DNA of 64,000 bases from Limnoperna fortunei. Its lineage: Eukaryota > Mollusca > Bivalvia > Mytilida > Modiolidae. The first letter of the stretch is position 1; every line of letters begins with the position of its first letter. The notes under the pieces are model-generated. The model ran no database searches. It was not told where the DNA came from and saw only the letters and a list, made by a program, of their open reading frames with translations. Made by a program: the position numbers and the translations under genes. The stretch is from positions 68,300,993 to 68,364,992 of the forward strand of contig OX104115.1 of assembly GCA_944474755.1 (NCBI GenBank), given 5' to 3'. Shown here one piece after another: positions 13,365 to 26,900 of the stretch.

Positions 13365-14150
13365 TATTGTTCAATATTGCTAAAAAAGGTCAAAGTCCCA
13401 TAACTCCTTAAAATGTGACAAATCAAAATGGTGGTAGTGCACATCTACACATCACAACAATTAATCCTATTGCTGAAATAGTCAGTTCCATAACTCCTAA
13501 AAAATTTGATGAATCAAAATGGTGGTAGACTATGCACTATACATCATAACAATTAATCCAAAAAAACATCAAAGCAATCTGTCAAGATGTTTCAGAGGAG
13601 ATGCGTCCACAAGATCTACTATTGTATTATATTGCTGAAATGGTCAAAGTCCCATAACTCCTATAAAATGTGATGAATCGAATTGACAATAAATTATGCA
13701 CGTCTACCCATCTTAACAATTAATCCTACCAAATATCAAAGCAATCTATCAAGCAATTTCAGAGGAGTTGTCCAAAAGATCTACTATTGTATTATATTGC
13801 TGAAATGGTCTAAATCCATAACCCCTACAAAAGTTGACAAATCAAAATGATGATATAGTATGCATATCTACCCATCATAACAGTTAATCCTACCAAATAT
13901 CAAAGTAATCTGTCAATTGGTTTGAAAGGAGATGCGTCCACAAGATCTCCTATTGTATTATATTGCTGAAATGGTCTAAATCCATATCTCCTACAAAATT
14001 TGACAAATCATAATGGCGGTATAGTATGCACATCTATAATAACAATTAATCAAACCAAATATCAAAGGAATCCATCTAGCTGTTTCAGAGGAGTTATGTC
14101 CACAAAAGTGTGATGGGCAGACGCACGGACCGAAGGAGGCAGACCATTAC
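13365..14150 (+). repeat. Tandem array, about 166 bp unit, with a GGGCAGACG tail
   Basis: The phrase attgctgaaatggtc recurs at about 13631, 13797 and 13962 (steps about 166), with a more diverged unit near 13468. Units share taacaattaatcctaccaaa, tatcaaagcaatctgtcaa, ttcagaggag and gtccacaagatctact. It ends in a gatgggcagacgcacgg tail like the other tandem-core elements. Confidence 0.8.
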
Positions 14151-14409
14151 TAGGTCCCTCCATCATGTTGCAGAAGGGGACAAAAAATGACAATCCAAGA
14201 CCTTAATAAAATCCACATTAGAATGTGACCTTGACCTTTTTCAAAGTCAAGGTCAATGATGACCACAGTGAACACCTCTGGTTTATTAGCTACAATGGTA
14301 CAAAATATACTTTCAATAATAAAGGGGGAATAACTTCTATAAGAAGTTGTAAAAATAATTTGCAAAATTTGTAACAAATTGTCGTGATCAATAACTGACA
14401 ATTTTGGAA

Positions 14410-14861
14410 CAACTTTTATTTGGTCATCTTTTACAGTTTCAAAGTATATCTGCACAAAAGCTTTTTAGTGACAGAGGAAATAACTCTGTAAATAAAAAGT
14501 TTGGCGTGCCAGGGTTAACTGCCAAAGTGTAATGTCTAACGCATTCGTGGTACAAAATGTCTTTTGGACATGTCATGCAACAAAATTTAAAACTCTTAAA
14601 AAAACCGTGAAGGAAAAAAGAAGAATAATAAGAAACAGACAAATAACAGGAAGACTTTCCACTCGCAAAGTTGAAAGTCTTTAATATGTCATCAGTCTTC
14701 AACTAAGGTGGTTTTACTTACTGGATTCCTAACATGCATAGATCTTTTAAATTAATAAGTCAATTAATATTTAGTCTAATATAATAAAGCCTTTAAATAA
14801 GATTTTCAAACTTTAATAAAAAAAAATCCCACACAATCAAGGACAAGTTTCTGGTCTAATG
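14410..14861 (-). other. THOC2: Probable THOC2 3' untranslated region
   Basis: This is the sequence just downstream of the THOC2 stop codon. A canonical AATAAA on the minus strand lies at 14415-14420 (tttatt on the plus strand), which would give a 3' UTR of roughly 450 bp. I cannot tell whether it or a nearer variant signal (ATTAAA near 14811) is used. Confidence 0.4.
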
Positions 14862-14972
14862 TTATGAAGAAGGATACGATTTGTCTCGACTCCGGTCTTT
14901 TTCTTTGTCACTTTTCTTAGATTTTTCTTTTGATTTCACTCTAGCAGGAGATTCATCTGTTGATTCTCTTTC
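14862..14972 (-). CDS. THOC2: THOC2 exon w34 (last, with stop)
   Basis: It reads [20 protein letters not shown], continues with [15 protein letters not shown], and then meets TAA at 14862-14864. The polypyrimidine/CAG acceptor is at 14973-14974. The opening resembles exons w33 and w32, suggesting exon duplication. Confidence 0.88.
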   Translation of the reverse strand, partial: ERESTDESPARVKSKEKSKKSDKEKDRSRDKSYPSS

Positions 14973-17900
14973 CTGCAGATTAAATTAAAACATATTAGGC
15001 AGGAAAAGATAGACCTGTTATTACATTTTAAAGTACAGCTGTAATATGATTTTTACTCACTGTATGCATTTCAAGCACACTATATACTATACTTTATTTA
15101 TTTATTATTGTATAGTTTTTTGTTTAGATATACAACTATCAGACTAATTACCAACTTCTCCTTACACTCAATGTATACATTCACTGTTAAACTTGACTAA
15201 TTGACAGAAAAATATCGCAATGCTAAAGCATGATAACATTTACCAGAATTTATTACACTGCCTAACTCTATTTTCTCAAGCTTTGTTGTTATTTATTTTA
15301 TTACAATGCCTCACTACCATGTTTCCTGAAGGCAGGCTTTCAAGCACCTTTTGACAAAAAATAAGGGATAAATTTAGGGCACTTTTCCCCCAAAATAAGG
15401 GCAATTTTAAGGATTTTTTAGGGCATTTTCTTGAAAATAAGGGATGTTAGTTCCATTAAATTATCACAAATGCACTATAGGTTGATATATAGACTCACCT
15501 ACAGGGACAAAACACATACAAAATGAACTTCTTACCAACAACACCAACTCATCAGCCATCAACAGACACATTCAGCAACAGATCATCCAATTTTTATTCC
15601 TGCAATTTGTTCTTTTGGATATCTGATGAATGTAGATCTGTTCATGTCTGTTGAGCTGCATTTGGTAATAACACATGTTCCTGGAAGTATACTAACACTA
15701 GAAAGTGAGTTAACTGCATTCTAAAACATGTAAATACCTTACGTTTTACAATAAATTCAAGCTTAAAGAATTTTTAATTTTTTTTTAATTTCAAAATGTA
15801 GGATTTTTCATGATTTATAAGGGCTTTTTAGGGCTTTTCAGAAAAAATAAGGAAATTTAGGGATGACGATAAAAATAAGGAAAATTAGGAATATTTAGGG
15901 CCGCTTGAAAGCCTGTGAAGGGGTTTTATTACAGTGACTTAACATTACTGTTTCCCTGACTTGGGGATTTTATAACAATGGCTTACAATACCTGTTTCCC
16001 CAACTTCATGTTTCATCACACTTCCTACCATTACGGTTTCACAGACCACAGGTTTTCATCACACTGCCTACCATTACCGTTTCACAGACCACAGGTTTTC
16101 ATCACACTGCCTACCATTACCGTTTCACAGACCACAGGTTTTCATCACACTGCCTACCATTACCGTTTCACAGACCACAGGTTTTCATCACACTGCCTAC
16201 CATTACCGTTTCACAGACTACAGGTTTTCATCACACTGCCTACCATTACCGTTTCACAGACTACAGGTTTTCATCACACTGCCTACCATAACTGTTTCAC
16301 AGACCACAGGTTTTCATTACAATAACTTACCAGACATTTCATTCCACCGACCATCTTTACTGTTTCACTGACTTGGGGATGTTACAACAATGACTTACCA
16401 TTACTTTTTCTCTGACTTGGGTATTTTATAACAATGTCATTATGTTTAATTGTACATAGCCACTAACAGATATTTTTAACTGACCTTTTTTAGTTTGATC
16501 ACTTGACTCTGTTGTTGTCTTTCTTGACTTGATCTAGCTTTTGATCTTGCTGGCGAATCATCTGTTGGCTCACGGGGCTCCTGAAAAAAGAACATTGTTA
16601 GATAAAACCAGTTCACCATTCAATTTTTATAAGCATACAAGGTTGTCTTTATATCATAAACCTATAAGGTAAAGTAACTTTATATAAAGGTTGATCCATT
16701 GTCATGTTTTTGATGTATTGTCAGATTTCAGAACCCCACAAGTTTTCTCCATTTACTTTCTCGATTACTAATTTATACAATAGAAATTCTGACAGGAATA
16801 AATAATCAAGCTTAAAACAGTATACATAAATTTAGGCTTTTAAAATTAATTTGAAACGGGTAAATGAAACTTTTTCAGTAGATTAATAATTCTAAGTTGA
16901 AATTCGGTTCTTTTCACTGGAGCAAAAGATGGTGTTTGCAATATACTGACTACTTAATCTGTTAACCAACAGTTCTGAAATTCTTCTAGGGTTGAAAGTT
17001 TGTATGATATTTTGTTAGAACACTTAGATTCTATATGGTGCCAGTAAGGCAAAAGTGCTATAAAAGGCAAAGAGGAAAAAACTAGTTAAAAACCAATGTA
17101 TTTGATATGTACTAGGTACTGTCAACTTGTACATAGCCACTTATTTTATAAACAGTATAATTACACATAGCATAAGAAATTGGAGGCATTTTTTCTGTGT
17201 GCGAACTACATAAAATTATTCATTACTAATATTACATTGTCTAATAAGATACCACAGGCTGTATCGCTCACCTGATTTTATAGGCAATAAAGGTTGCATT
17301 TCCCTGATGTTTAACAAAGTCCTGTAATTTTCAATAATCTTTAAAGAGGACCATCCAAACAATATTGCTAAAAAGTTTTGTTTCCATTGGTTAACTGGTT
17401 TTATAGAGAAGAAGATATTTTTTATATTTGCCCATAGGGTCCTATATTAAACTAAGTAATCTATGTAATGCTGTGGTGGCCTTTTTGATTTTCCTATTGG
17501 CATAAAAAACGTAAACTTCACAGAGGACATCCAAACAATATTGCTAGTAAGTTTTGTTTCCATTGGTTAACCAGTTTTAGAGAAGAAGCCTTTGACAAAT
17601 TTTTTCCATATTCCCATATGATCCTATGTCAAACTAAGTTTTGCGGTGTGGCCATTTCGATTTTCCAATTGGTTTCAGAGAAAAACCTTTTTTAACTTTT
17701 TTCCCATAGGGTCCAATGTTAAACCAAGTCCTGCGGTGGCGGACATTTTGAATTTCTGATTGGGATAAAAAACATGAACTTTTAAAGGACCATCCAAACA
17801 ATATTGGTAGTAAGTTTTGATTCGATTGGTTAACTGTTTCAGAGAAGAAGCCATTTTAAACTTTTTTCCCATAGGGTCCAATGTTAAACTAAGTCCTGTG

Positions 17901-20900
17901 TTGGTGGCCATTTTGAATTTCCAAAGTCATAAAAAACACAAACTTTATAGAGGAACATCCAAACAATATTGCTAGTAAGTTTCTGTTTCCATTGGTTAAA
18001 AAGTTTACAGATGCCACCAACGGACACAAAGTGATAACAATAGCTCACATGACCCTTTTCCCCGAGTGTAATATGTTAAAATACGTCCACTGGTGGTGGG
18101 GATGTTTAATTCTGGATTGGCAGTAAAAACATGAACTTTATAGAGGACCATCCAATAAATGCTGGTGCTAGTAAGTTTTGTTTTTGATTGGTTAACTGGT
18201 TTCAGAGAAGAAGCCTTTTAAACTTTTTCACATGGGGTCCTATGTTAAACTAAGTCCTGCGTTGGTTTGAATTTCCAATTGTCACAAACATATAAACTTT
18301 ATACAGGACCATCCAAACAATATTGCTAGTAAGTTTTATTTCCATTGGTTAACGGGTTTCAGATAAGAAGCCTTTTAAAACTTTTTCCCATAGGGTCCTA
18401 TGTTAAACTAAGTCCTATGGTGGTGGCCATTTTGAATTTCTGATCCAAATAAAAAACAAAAACTTTGTAAAGGTACATACAATGAACATTATGGCCAAGT
18501 TTGGTTTTAATTGGCCAAGTGGTTTCAGAGAAAAAGATTAAAATATAAAAAGTTTTAGACGCAGATGACAACAATGACGCGGACGAACGCAAAGTGATAA
18601 CAATAGCTCACCTGAGGTAAGCTAAAAAGGCTTGATTTACTGATAGAAAGTAACATATTCTTATTTAGCAACCTTGCCCCAGAAATCTGACTTCCATACA
18701 TGCCATTAAATATTGTAAGCCTATACCATCAACCCATAAAAGCAGGCCAAACTTGTGTCACATAAACTATGCTTTGAAGTGGAAAATGTGAAATGGTTCC
18801 ATTGTTTGGACCTGACTTATGTTTATTGTTGGTGTAAGATCTATATTATAGAAAGTCAAGTTAAATGGAGCAATATTATTTTGACAGAACTGTAAAAAAA
18901 AATAAACAAACAAAACAAAATTTCTTTAAAAAAAAATAGGTGTTTAAGTGACATTACATACTTTCATCTTTTTCTTTTATTTTTAATTCAATTTCTGTTT
19001 AAATACATTATACAGACAATTCCATTCATTTGTTCAAAACTAACCTTTTTAACTTTTACCACCTGACATTCAGACTTGAACTTTAACCTTGATGGGGATT
19101 CATCTGATGAGTCATTTGCTTCCTATAATAAACAACCTTTGTTTTTACATCTCAACTCTGTGAAATGAAGGCCTGATTATGCGCTAGATATAATTATAGT
19201 TGGACTATATAATGTCCAATAAGAATACAATGTTACTATATATATTTAAAATATGCACAAGGTATAATTCTATGTGGAGAGGTGGCAGCTTTTCTACACT
19301 ATTGGGCATTTTTTTTTATCTTCAGAAAATCATCTTTTTTTTTGGCCTAAATTTGTTATGATTCATGAAGCGTACATTAATATGTGTATTGACATTTTTT
19401 ATTGTCTATCCTGTTTTACCATATCCCTGAATACGTGTAAAAATAAATGATGAACCCGAAAAGGCCTTTTTAAATTTTCCAAATAACGCATAATGAGGGA
19501 GTGAACTAAAGATACAAGTTCACATGATAATTTTCAATTAACCTACTTTGGGTGGCATGTATATTTCAATGATGCAGCCTTCAACAAGAAAAAATACCAA
19601 AATCCACATATTTTTATGATCTACATGTATATGTTAATGTTACTACTTCACTTCCTAAAGCATTCTGCATGTTCATGTGTAGCATGCCTCTTGTGCCCAG
19701 TTAACACATTTCACCATAAAATTCAAACAAATTTGAGGGATATTCCAAGTTAATATCTACCTTAGCCCCAGATTTGCACTTAAAGGATACCATTCATGCA
19801 ATCTTAAGGACTTGCATTGATGTGGTAGTTAGAAAGCGCCATCATTCAAGCAATGAAGGGAAACAACTTTTTCTGGAGTAAAGGTCTCCAATGAGTATTT
19901 CCCTGGAATAGCCCTGAGCAATAAACATTTCTACATCATGCAACCATTTCCCATGTAAAATTTAAACTTCTACCCTTGAATATAATCATACATGTCAGTA
20001 TAAATTGTTATTAAAGCTCAGAATAAATTAATTTAGACTAAATGTAAGATTCATTAAGCAATAAAAAAAATCATGCTCGATATATAATCCCTTTATGTGT
20101 GTTGCATACTTTTTTGACCACATGGATTTCAGATCTATTCGATTCACTGTCTCTCCTCTTGACCTGTTTTTCAGTATCACCATTTACTTTGTTATGACTA
20201 GAACGACCTGAAAAACAAAAATAGTAATTTGTTTATTTCTATGATGCATTGCTTAGAATTTAAAAAAAACAATGGGTTTTGACATCTGTAACAAAATAAT
20301 AATTCAATGGTCTCCCCTTTTGGTTGTTGTCCGGCATTGGGAGATCTAACAGCTAAATGAAATTTTCACTCAAAGTGTTTTGCCTGATTTTATATAGAAC
20401 TGTAATAATCTACAAAATCTTCTCTGGCAACTGACTGCAATCACACGAGATTGTCCCTCATGGGGCATTGTGTGTTTGAGTTTAATAGTCATTGACAAGT
20501 AATACCAGTTTTCCCGATGAAGGTTGGACTTATAACCAAGTATAAATAGACTCAAACAAGTACTGGTATGATTACTTTCACCAACTGCATTACAAATACA
20601 TTGTATGTAGGTAAACTGTTTGTATATATTAAAATATTTGTCGTAGTCAAGCTTTTTACTATCCTACAGTTTTATAGCTGGAAACCTAGTTTTACCTAAT
20701 ATTCAAACCGCTTAACACATGAACAATGTGGTTATCGTCATTACTAAATATGTGGTTCTCATCTGTTGTTTTAAAATAATGTCATAAAAAATAATGACAT
20801 CATAAACAAAACAACTTCCATTTACCACATATTCATGTCATGGCCATAAAATGGAATTGTGAGAATTTGCATTTCATTTCATAAATTTACCACTTTTTAA

Positions 20901-23900
20901 AATTAGAAAAACAGGATCTTACAATTAATACTCTTGGATTGTAGGATTTCTCTTATCTTGCTAGTTAAATTGTGGAATTGAATTAGAATTCCATACTGAA
21001 ACTATTGTAATTGAGGAAATCAAGATTATCAACTCCTACCAATGTTAAGATCCTGTATTTACAAAAGACAATACGAGTTTGATGTCATCCTCACAAGTCA
21101 GGGTTTCTGTGTCCACATGTGTCCACGAACCCCTGACAAACTTAGCTAGGAAATTCCCGGGCTAGAAGATTTTCGTATGACGTCAATCCTTCAAAATATC
21201 AACTAATGAAATTGCTTGAAAGAAGCAAGTGTTTGGCAGTAGTCATTCTTACACATTCTTGAGTGGGAAGAAAACGTAACGCAACTAATAAATAACGCGG
21301 TAATAACAAATTATTAACACTACTGTACAAAATACACTGACTTTCACATGGTCTATGGAACACATCCGTTTGGTTTATTTACAATCGACATCGGGATATC
21401 CCCTAACCAAGCCGCGAATGAAAGCGAGCTTTTGATTGGCTACATCAAGGTATGATGTAGCCAATCAAAATAGTGACTATGAGCCCGGGAATTTCCTAGC
21501 TATGTTTGTCAGGGGTTTCGTGGACACATGTGGACACAAAAACCCTGACTTGTGAGGATGGTTTGATGTAAACTCACTTGAAGAAGGTTCAAGGCTTTTC
21601 CTTTTCTTTGGCTCTTCATGGGAGCTGTCATCATCCATATCCTATTAACACAAAAAAATCAATTCACATTTTATGATATACAAAATTTTCTAAAATTCTA
21701 GTTATAACTTAATGTAACAAAACTATTATTTAATTAGTGTACTGACTTCACAAGAATTACTGTGCAAGTACTTAAAATCGTGGGTATCAATTTTCGTGGT
21801 TTGGTGATACTTTACATGTTCATGGGTTCTTAAATTCGTGGACTGATGGTTTCCGAAAATGCAAAAAGTGAGGTAGCGATCAAAATAAATGATTACAGCA
21901 GAATCATTTTCACTGTTGATAATAAACATCAACATATAAAGAAGACAAAACAGTTTCATTACATGATGTTGTTTACGCACATGGTAACGAATGTAAACTT
22001 AACAACACGGAAATCAATAGCTAATTATAAACACAGTAATGTATTAATTAATTGATTAATTGCAATAAAAACTACTTTGAGTCTATTTAATTCTCTAATT
22101 GTTATCTATAGAAGCAATCCTAGACGAGGGGCATTTGTCACTTCAGTTGTTGAGAAGCAATAAAAACAAAGGTGTAATTTAATGTCATTTGTGGCCACGA
22201 TCGGTATTATCACAACATCCATTTGATATAGCGTGTCATTGATATGCACTAATAAAGATAAAGTATAGCTTATCTTTTAAATATTTTATTTGTTATTTTA
22301 ATTTATGTTCAAAGGAGCAACCAAACTCATAATTCCGATAATAATTTGTTACTTTTTAACATCGAAAATGAACACCTTGTATATCCCCACATTGACTGGA
22401 AATCGATGTTTCTTCGTACGCTTTACAATTAAATAATACCTACATTTAATAAAAATACAATTCGAACATGAAACCTGTAACATAATCATTAAGATGGATT
22501 TTGAGCTGAACATAAGTAATGGATCGAACCACAAAATCATATATTACATTTACAAATAAATGTCCAATCTCGGACATTTTAAGATCGTTGTTACTTAGTT
22601 CCTATCTGTTAATGAAATTTAATCTTCGTTGGATTTTCAATTTCGTGGTCCGAGGCCTCCACGAAAACCACACAAATTGATACCCCACGAATAAAAAGTA
22701 TTTCACAGTAAGTTTCAATTTTAATTTAATTTCAATTTAACAGAGTACAAATCAAGTGCACCTTTTCTACACTTTAAAAAGTTTATAAATGTATGCAATT
22801 ATTGGACACATAAGAGCTGATAAACAATCCGTTTAATTAACTTCAGTTCGTATATATCCCTTACAATATATTATATAGGAGGTTACAAACTTCCTTCAGT
22901 AATTAGCATGCCATTTTTCTTTTAGGGTTAGAACATGCCCATTATATGTACTAAAGCATACTTAGCTTTGTTGGACAACCCGCTAAAGAAACCAAGACCT
23001 ATTTAATTTGTAAAAATAGTAACCACATATGTTTTTTTTAAAGGATTACATTTGCAAGTCTTGTGATAAAGTTAAACAAAGCATTTCCACTAGAAAGCTT
23101 AACAATTTGCCGATCTCGAGATATACCCACTTTCTCAGTGGACAAGAAAAAAAAATATAAAAAATATTTAAATCCACCATGATTGTTTCCTAAACATCAA
23201 ACAAGAAATATTTGAGCTATATTCAGGATAAAAACAAGTTTACAAACAATATATCATAGACAAATGGTCACAAAATTAAATGGCCACTGGAATAAGTATG
23301 GAGTAATGTGAATGAATAAAGCATTTAGCCTTTTGTAGCAGCTACCATGAGACAATACTTTGGTGAAGGCTACACAAGTGGTTCATTATGGTACAAAGTG
23401 CATGCCACGCTCCATTTTTCCCACTATGGTTCGCTTTCAGGCTTTCTATATTATAACCTGATAAACCCCCAAACAAGAGGTTCTCCTTTATCCACCACCA
23501 GGAGACCTGCTGGGCAGCTCTGTGGGTGATGCTCTAGGAACCTCTCTGTACAATTCCAGCCCATGTGTTCATGTGTTGCATATAAAATTTGTGCTTTCAA
23601 CCCTACCACCACATATTTATTGCAAATGCCTTCCAGGAAGGGGATATTTTTTATTGAGTTTATAATATTATTTTAACACAGCTAAGTTATCCTACAATAA
23701 TTGTAGCATCTTTACAATGAAAACAGCATGTCAAATGTTTTTTCTCTTAATTAGTTGTTTTACTGACCCGTTTTCTCTCCTTCCTTTCTCTAGTTCTGTC
23801 TCTGTCAACTTCTTTTTCTGGAGTTGGAGTCTGTATTGAGAAAAAAATATGTTTAAATGATTCTCTAAATATAGTTGATCCAAGACAAGATCTCCATGCT

Positions 23901-26900
23901 GAAGCTCTCAAGCTGTATGTACTGCAGTTAATAAACCAGTCCTAAGAGGTTTCATCTCACAGTATGAAGTTTGTATATTTGTGAAAGAGATCCACGTTGA
24001 GTCTTTTTTTTTTAATCCAACTGGTACAATATATGACTTTATGACTAGCTCCAAAGAGGTCAGCAAACGACAGTCTTTACAGAGAAAAAGCCATTAACAG
24101 AAACAAATCTGATAGTGGGTGGAGGTTCCCCGTGTTCTTGTGTGAAAATTTTTCACAATAAAAAGGAAAGAGTAATTTTTTCACAAATAAACTTCAACCA
24201 AAATGCTACATACAAGAAAAATTGTTAGTTAATGGTTGCATGTGTAAAGCCATTATTGGAAATGCTAGATTTCAAATGCTGCATATAGATTTTGAAATTT
24301 TTAACATTCTGCCATCAATTTTACAGAACAAGATTAATTTTTATTACTTTCACATATTTCCTATATTGTCATATTAATGCCACGTAAGTAGGAGATGTCA
24401 ATATTGCTCAAGATCTTCTTTACTGGTACGAGTCTTTAGGTCAAAGGTCATCAAACATGGTATGCAACACGCATACCAAATATCAAAAGTGTATCTCAAA
24501 AGATATAAAAAAATTTTAATCCTGTCAGGATTAGTTTTGGACAGACTGATCACTATAGGCTGTCTGCCATAACGTGGTGGGCCTTAATATCATGCCTTAC
24601 TGTACACTTTATTAACGGAGAAACTTTTGTAAAACAAGAGAGCAATGGGGCACAATGCTCACTCGAGTCATACCCATAAACTGATCCAGACAATAAGAAT
24701 TAAATCCACCATAATTACAATCTAAACTTGTAGGTGATCTGTTGACAAATCTTAACAAACATTACAATGTATCAGTTCTATACTAAAACAGAGTACATGC
24801 AGTTTTATTTATTAACAAAAATCTCACAGTTTTAATAGTATCTCCTCTTTGAAGAAGACACAGCCATTGATTGAACCAATGCAATTCCTTGTACCACTGG
24901 TACAAAAAAAAAAAACACAAAGAAATTAGAACAAAAAGTACTAAAGATTTTAAATTTTGACATTTCAACAGTTACTTAATTATTTCGTTTGTTTTTAGAG
25001 GGAATGACATATTAGGTGCATAAACTTGAATTCCTTTGTGTGACAAGTTTGACAAAAAATTGGTACAAAAGTACCCAAGAAGATTATAACATCATATTTG
25101 AACAATTTAATTACTTCCCCTTTCATATTTTAAATATTAGTTCTTTAAACAGGGCATGCAAAATCAATGAAACAAACTTGAATCCCTTTTATCCATGTAG
25201 CTAGTGGTTCTGGAGATGATAAAAATGTTTAAAGTTTACTAGGGATGACTAAGACTGATTGGATAAGCTCAATTTAGCTTTTAGATCAAGTGAGCTACAA
25301 AAATTTATGACATAAAATTGTGAAAATGACAGTCTAAAAACATTATTTGGACAATTTAAACATTTAAACACCTACAATCATTACGGAAAAAAATATAGGT
25401 TTTATAAACTGGACTATTATTGTCAATATGAAGTTCAGCATAGGATTATATTGAGAAATTAATATCCATCCTCCTTGCCCTTCCCCAACATACTAACAAG
25501 TATATATCCATTCCCATTCTACACTAGATATCAGCGAGATGGTACCCATCTCTGTGGGCCCCACTTTTTTTGTCAATTAGAAAGCAATTATGTGAGCTTA
25601 AGGTCAAAGGTGATATGCGACACATCCCCTTGATATTATCTACCCACATTCCAAATATCAAAAATCTATCTCAAAGGATAAAAAAGTTACAGCCCAGACA
25701 CGAATTTGCCATTCAGAAAGCAATAATGTGACCTTAAGGTCAAAGTTCAAGGTCAAAGGTGATCAACCATGGTATGCCAAACATCGCCTTCATATTGTCT
25801 ACCCACATTCCAAACATCAAAATCCTACCTCCAAACAGCCCGGACATGAATTTGTCATACAGAAATCAATAATGTAACCTTAAGGTCAAAGGTGATCAAC
25901 CATGGTATGCGACACATCGCCTTCATATTATCTACCCACATTCCAAATATCAAAATCCTACCTCCAAAGATAAAAATGTTACAGCTCAGATATGATTAGG
26001 TTCTGATGGAGGGACTGACAGACTGATCACTTTGTGGCAGGGCCCTTATAATAATAAAATGATCTACTGATACATGAATTTTTTGTCCATCTATAATTAA
26101 AAGGTTTACATTCAAAATGTAATTTTTAAAGAGTATATTTGTTTGTTTACATGGTGTTTAACACTTTTTCAGCTATATCATGGTGTCCAGTTTGTATTGG
26201 GGGAGGAAGCTGAAATGCCTGGAGAAAACCCCCGACCTGCGATAGGCATTTCTCGTCAATGAAGATTGGAGTCGAGTACACCTTGCCTGCTCAGTGTTGA
26301 CAGACCACATGATCAATAGTTGATGACTAACTACATTGACCACTCAGCCATCCAGGTCCCTTGGTTATTTAATTTACTGTACAAAATTAACAACTGAAAA
26401 TTGTTTAGTGCATATGTCCTTAAACAAAAGTTTAACAAATTTGTTAGCCATGAAAGTAGATTTTTACCAAGCTGTACATCGTCTTCAATTGTTTGTTGTC
26501 TAACCTCCTGCTATAAGAGCAAAACAATCAAACAAGGTCCAATCAGATAAATTGACACAGTTTAAGATAAGTCATGGACAATAGAATCCACCCCTACTTT
26601 TTCACATACAGATGAAGAACCCAATTACAAGAGAAACAAGAAATAAGATGTCAAGTCATCTTCATTAAAAAAAAAACACAAAAAAAAAAAACAAAAAACA
26701 GAGGAACAGGGATAAAATGTGTGTCCCAGAAATTTTATTGGCTAATACACATAGCAGTTTGTTTATATTTGGTTCAAATCATAAAATATTGTTCTTAGTA
26801 CTTGAAATTGAGGTCAAGGTCAGGTGACACCTACCAGACAGTCATGTACTTGTCATCAGCAACCTATATACCAAATATTGTCATCCTACCATGCGTGGTT

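Noticed and set aside
16003..16320. CRISPR-like array
   Set aside because: The 43 bp units are head-to-tail with no unique spacers; the context is an animal intron.
15978..16325. 115-codon open frame with repeated His/Phe/Thr peptide
   Set aside because: It is an effect of the stop-free 43 bp minisatellite unit, which lies in a THOC2 intron on the opposite strand.
26130..26365. tRNA-derived SINE of a named family
   Set aside because: I could not see convincing A and B box promoters or a defined tail, so I call it only SINE-like.
26468..26510. Possible extra THOC2 exon (CAG/GT-bounded 43 bp, reading [15 protein letters not shown])
   Set aside because: Its length (43) shifts the frame and would put a stop codon a few codons into exon w29. 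w28 joins w29 in frame without it.
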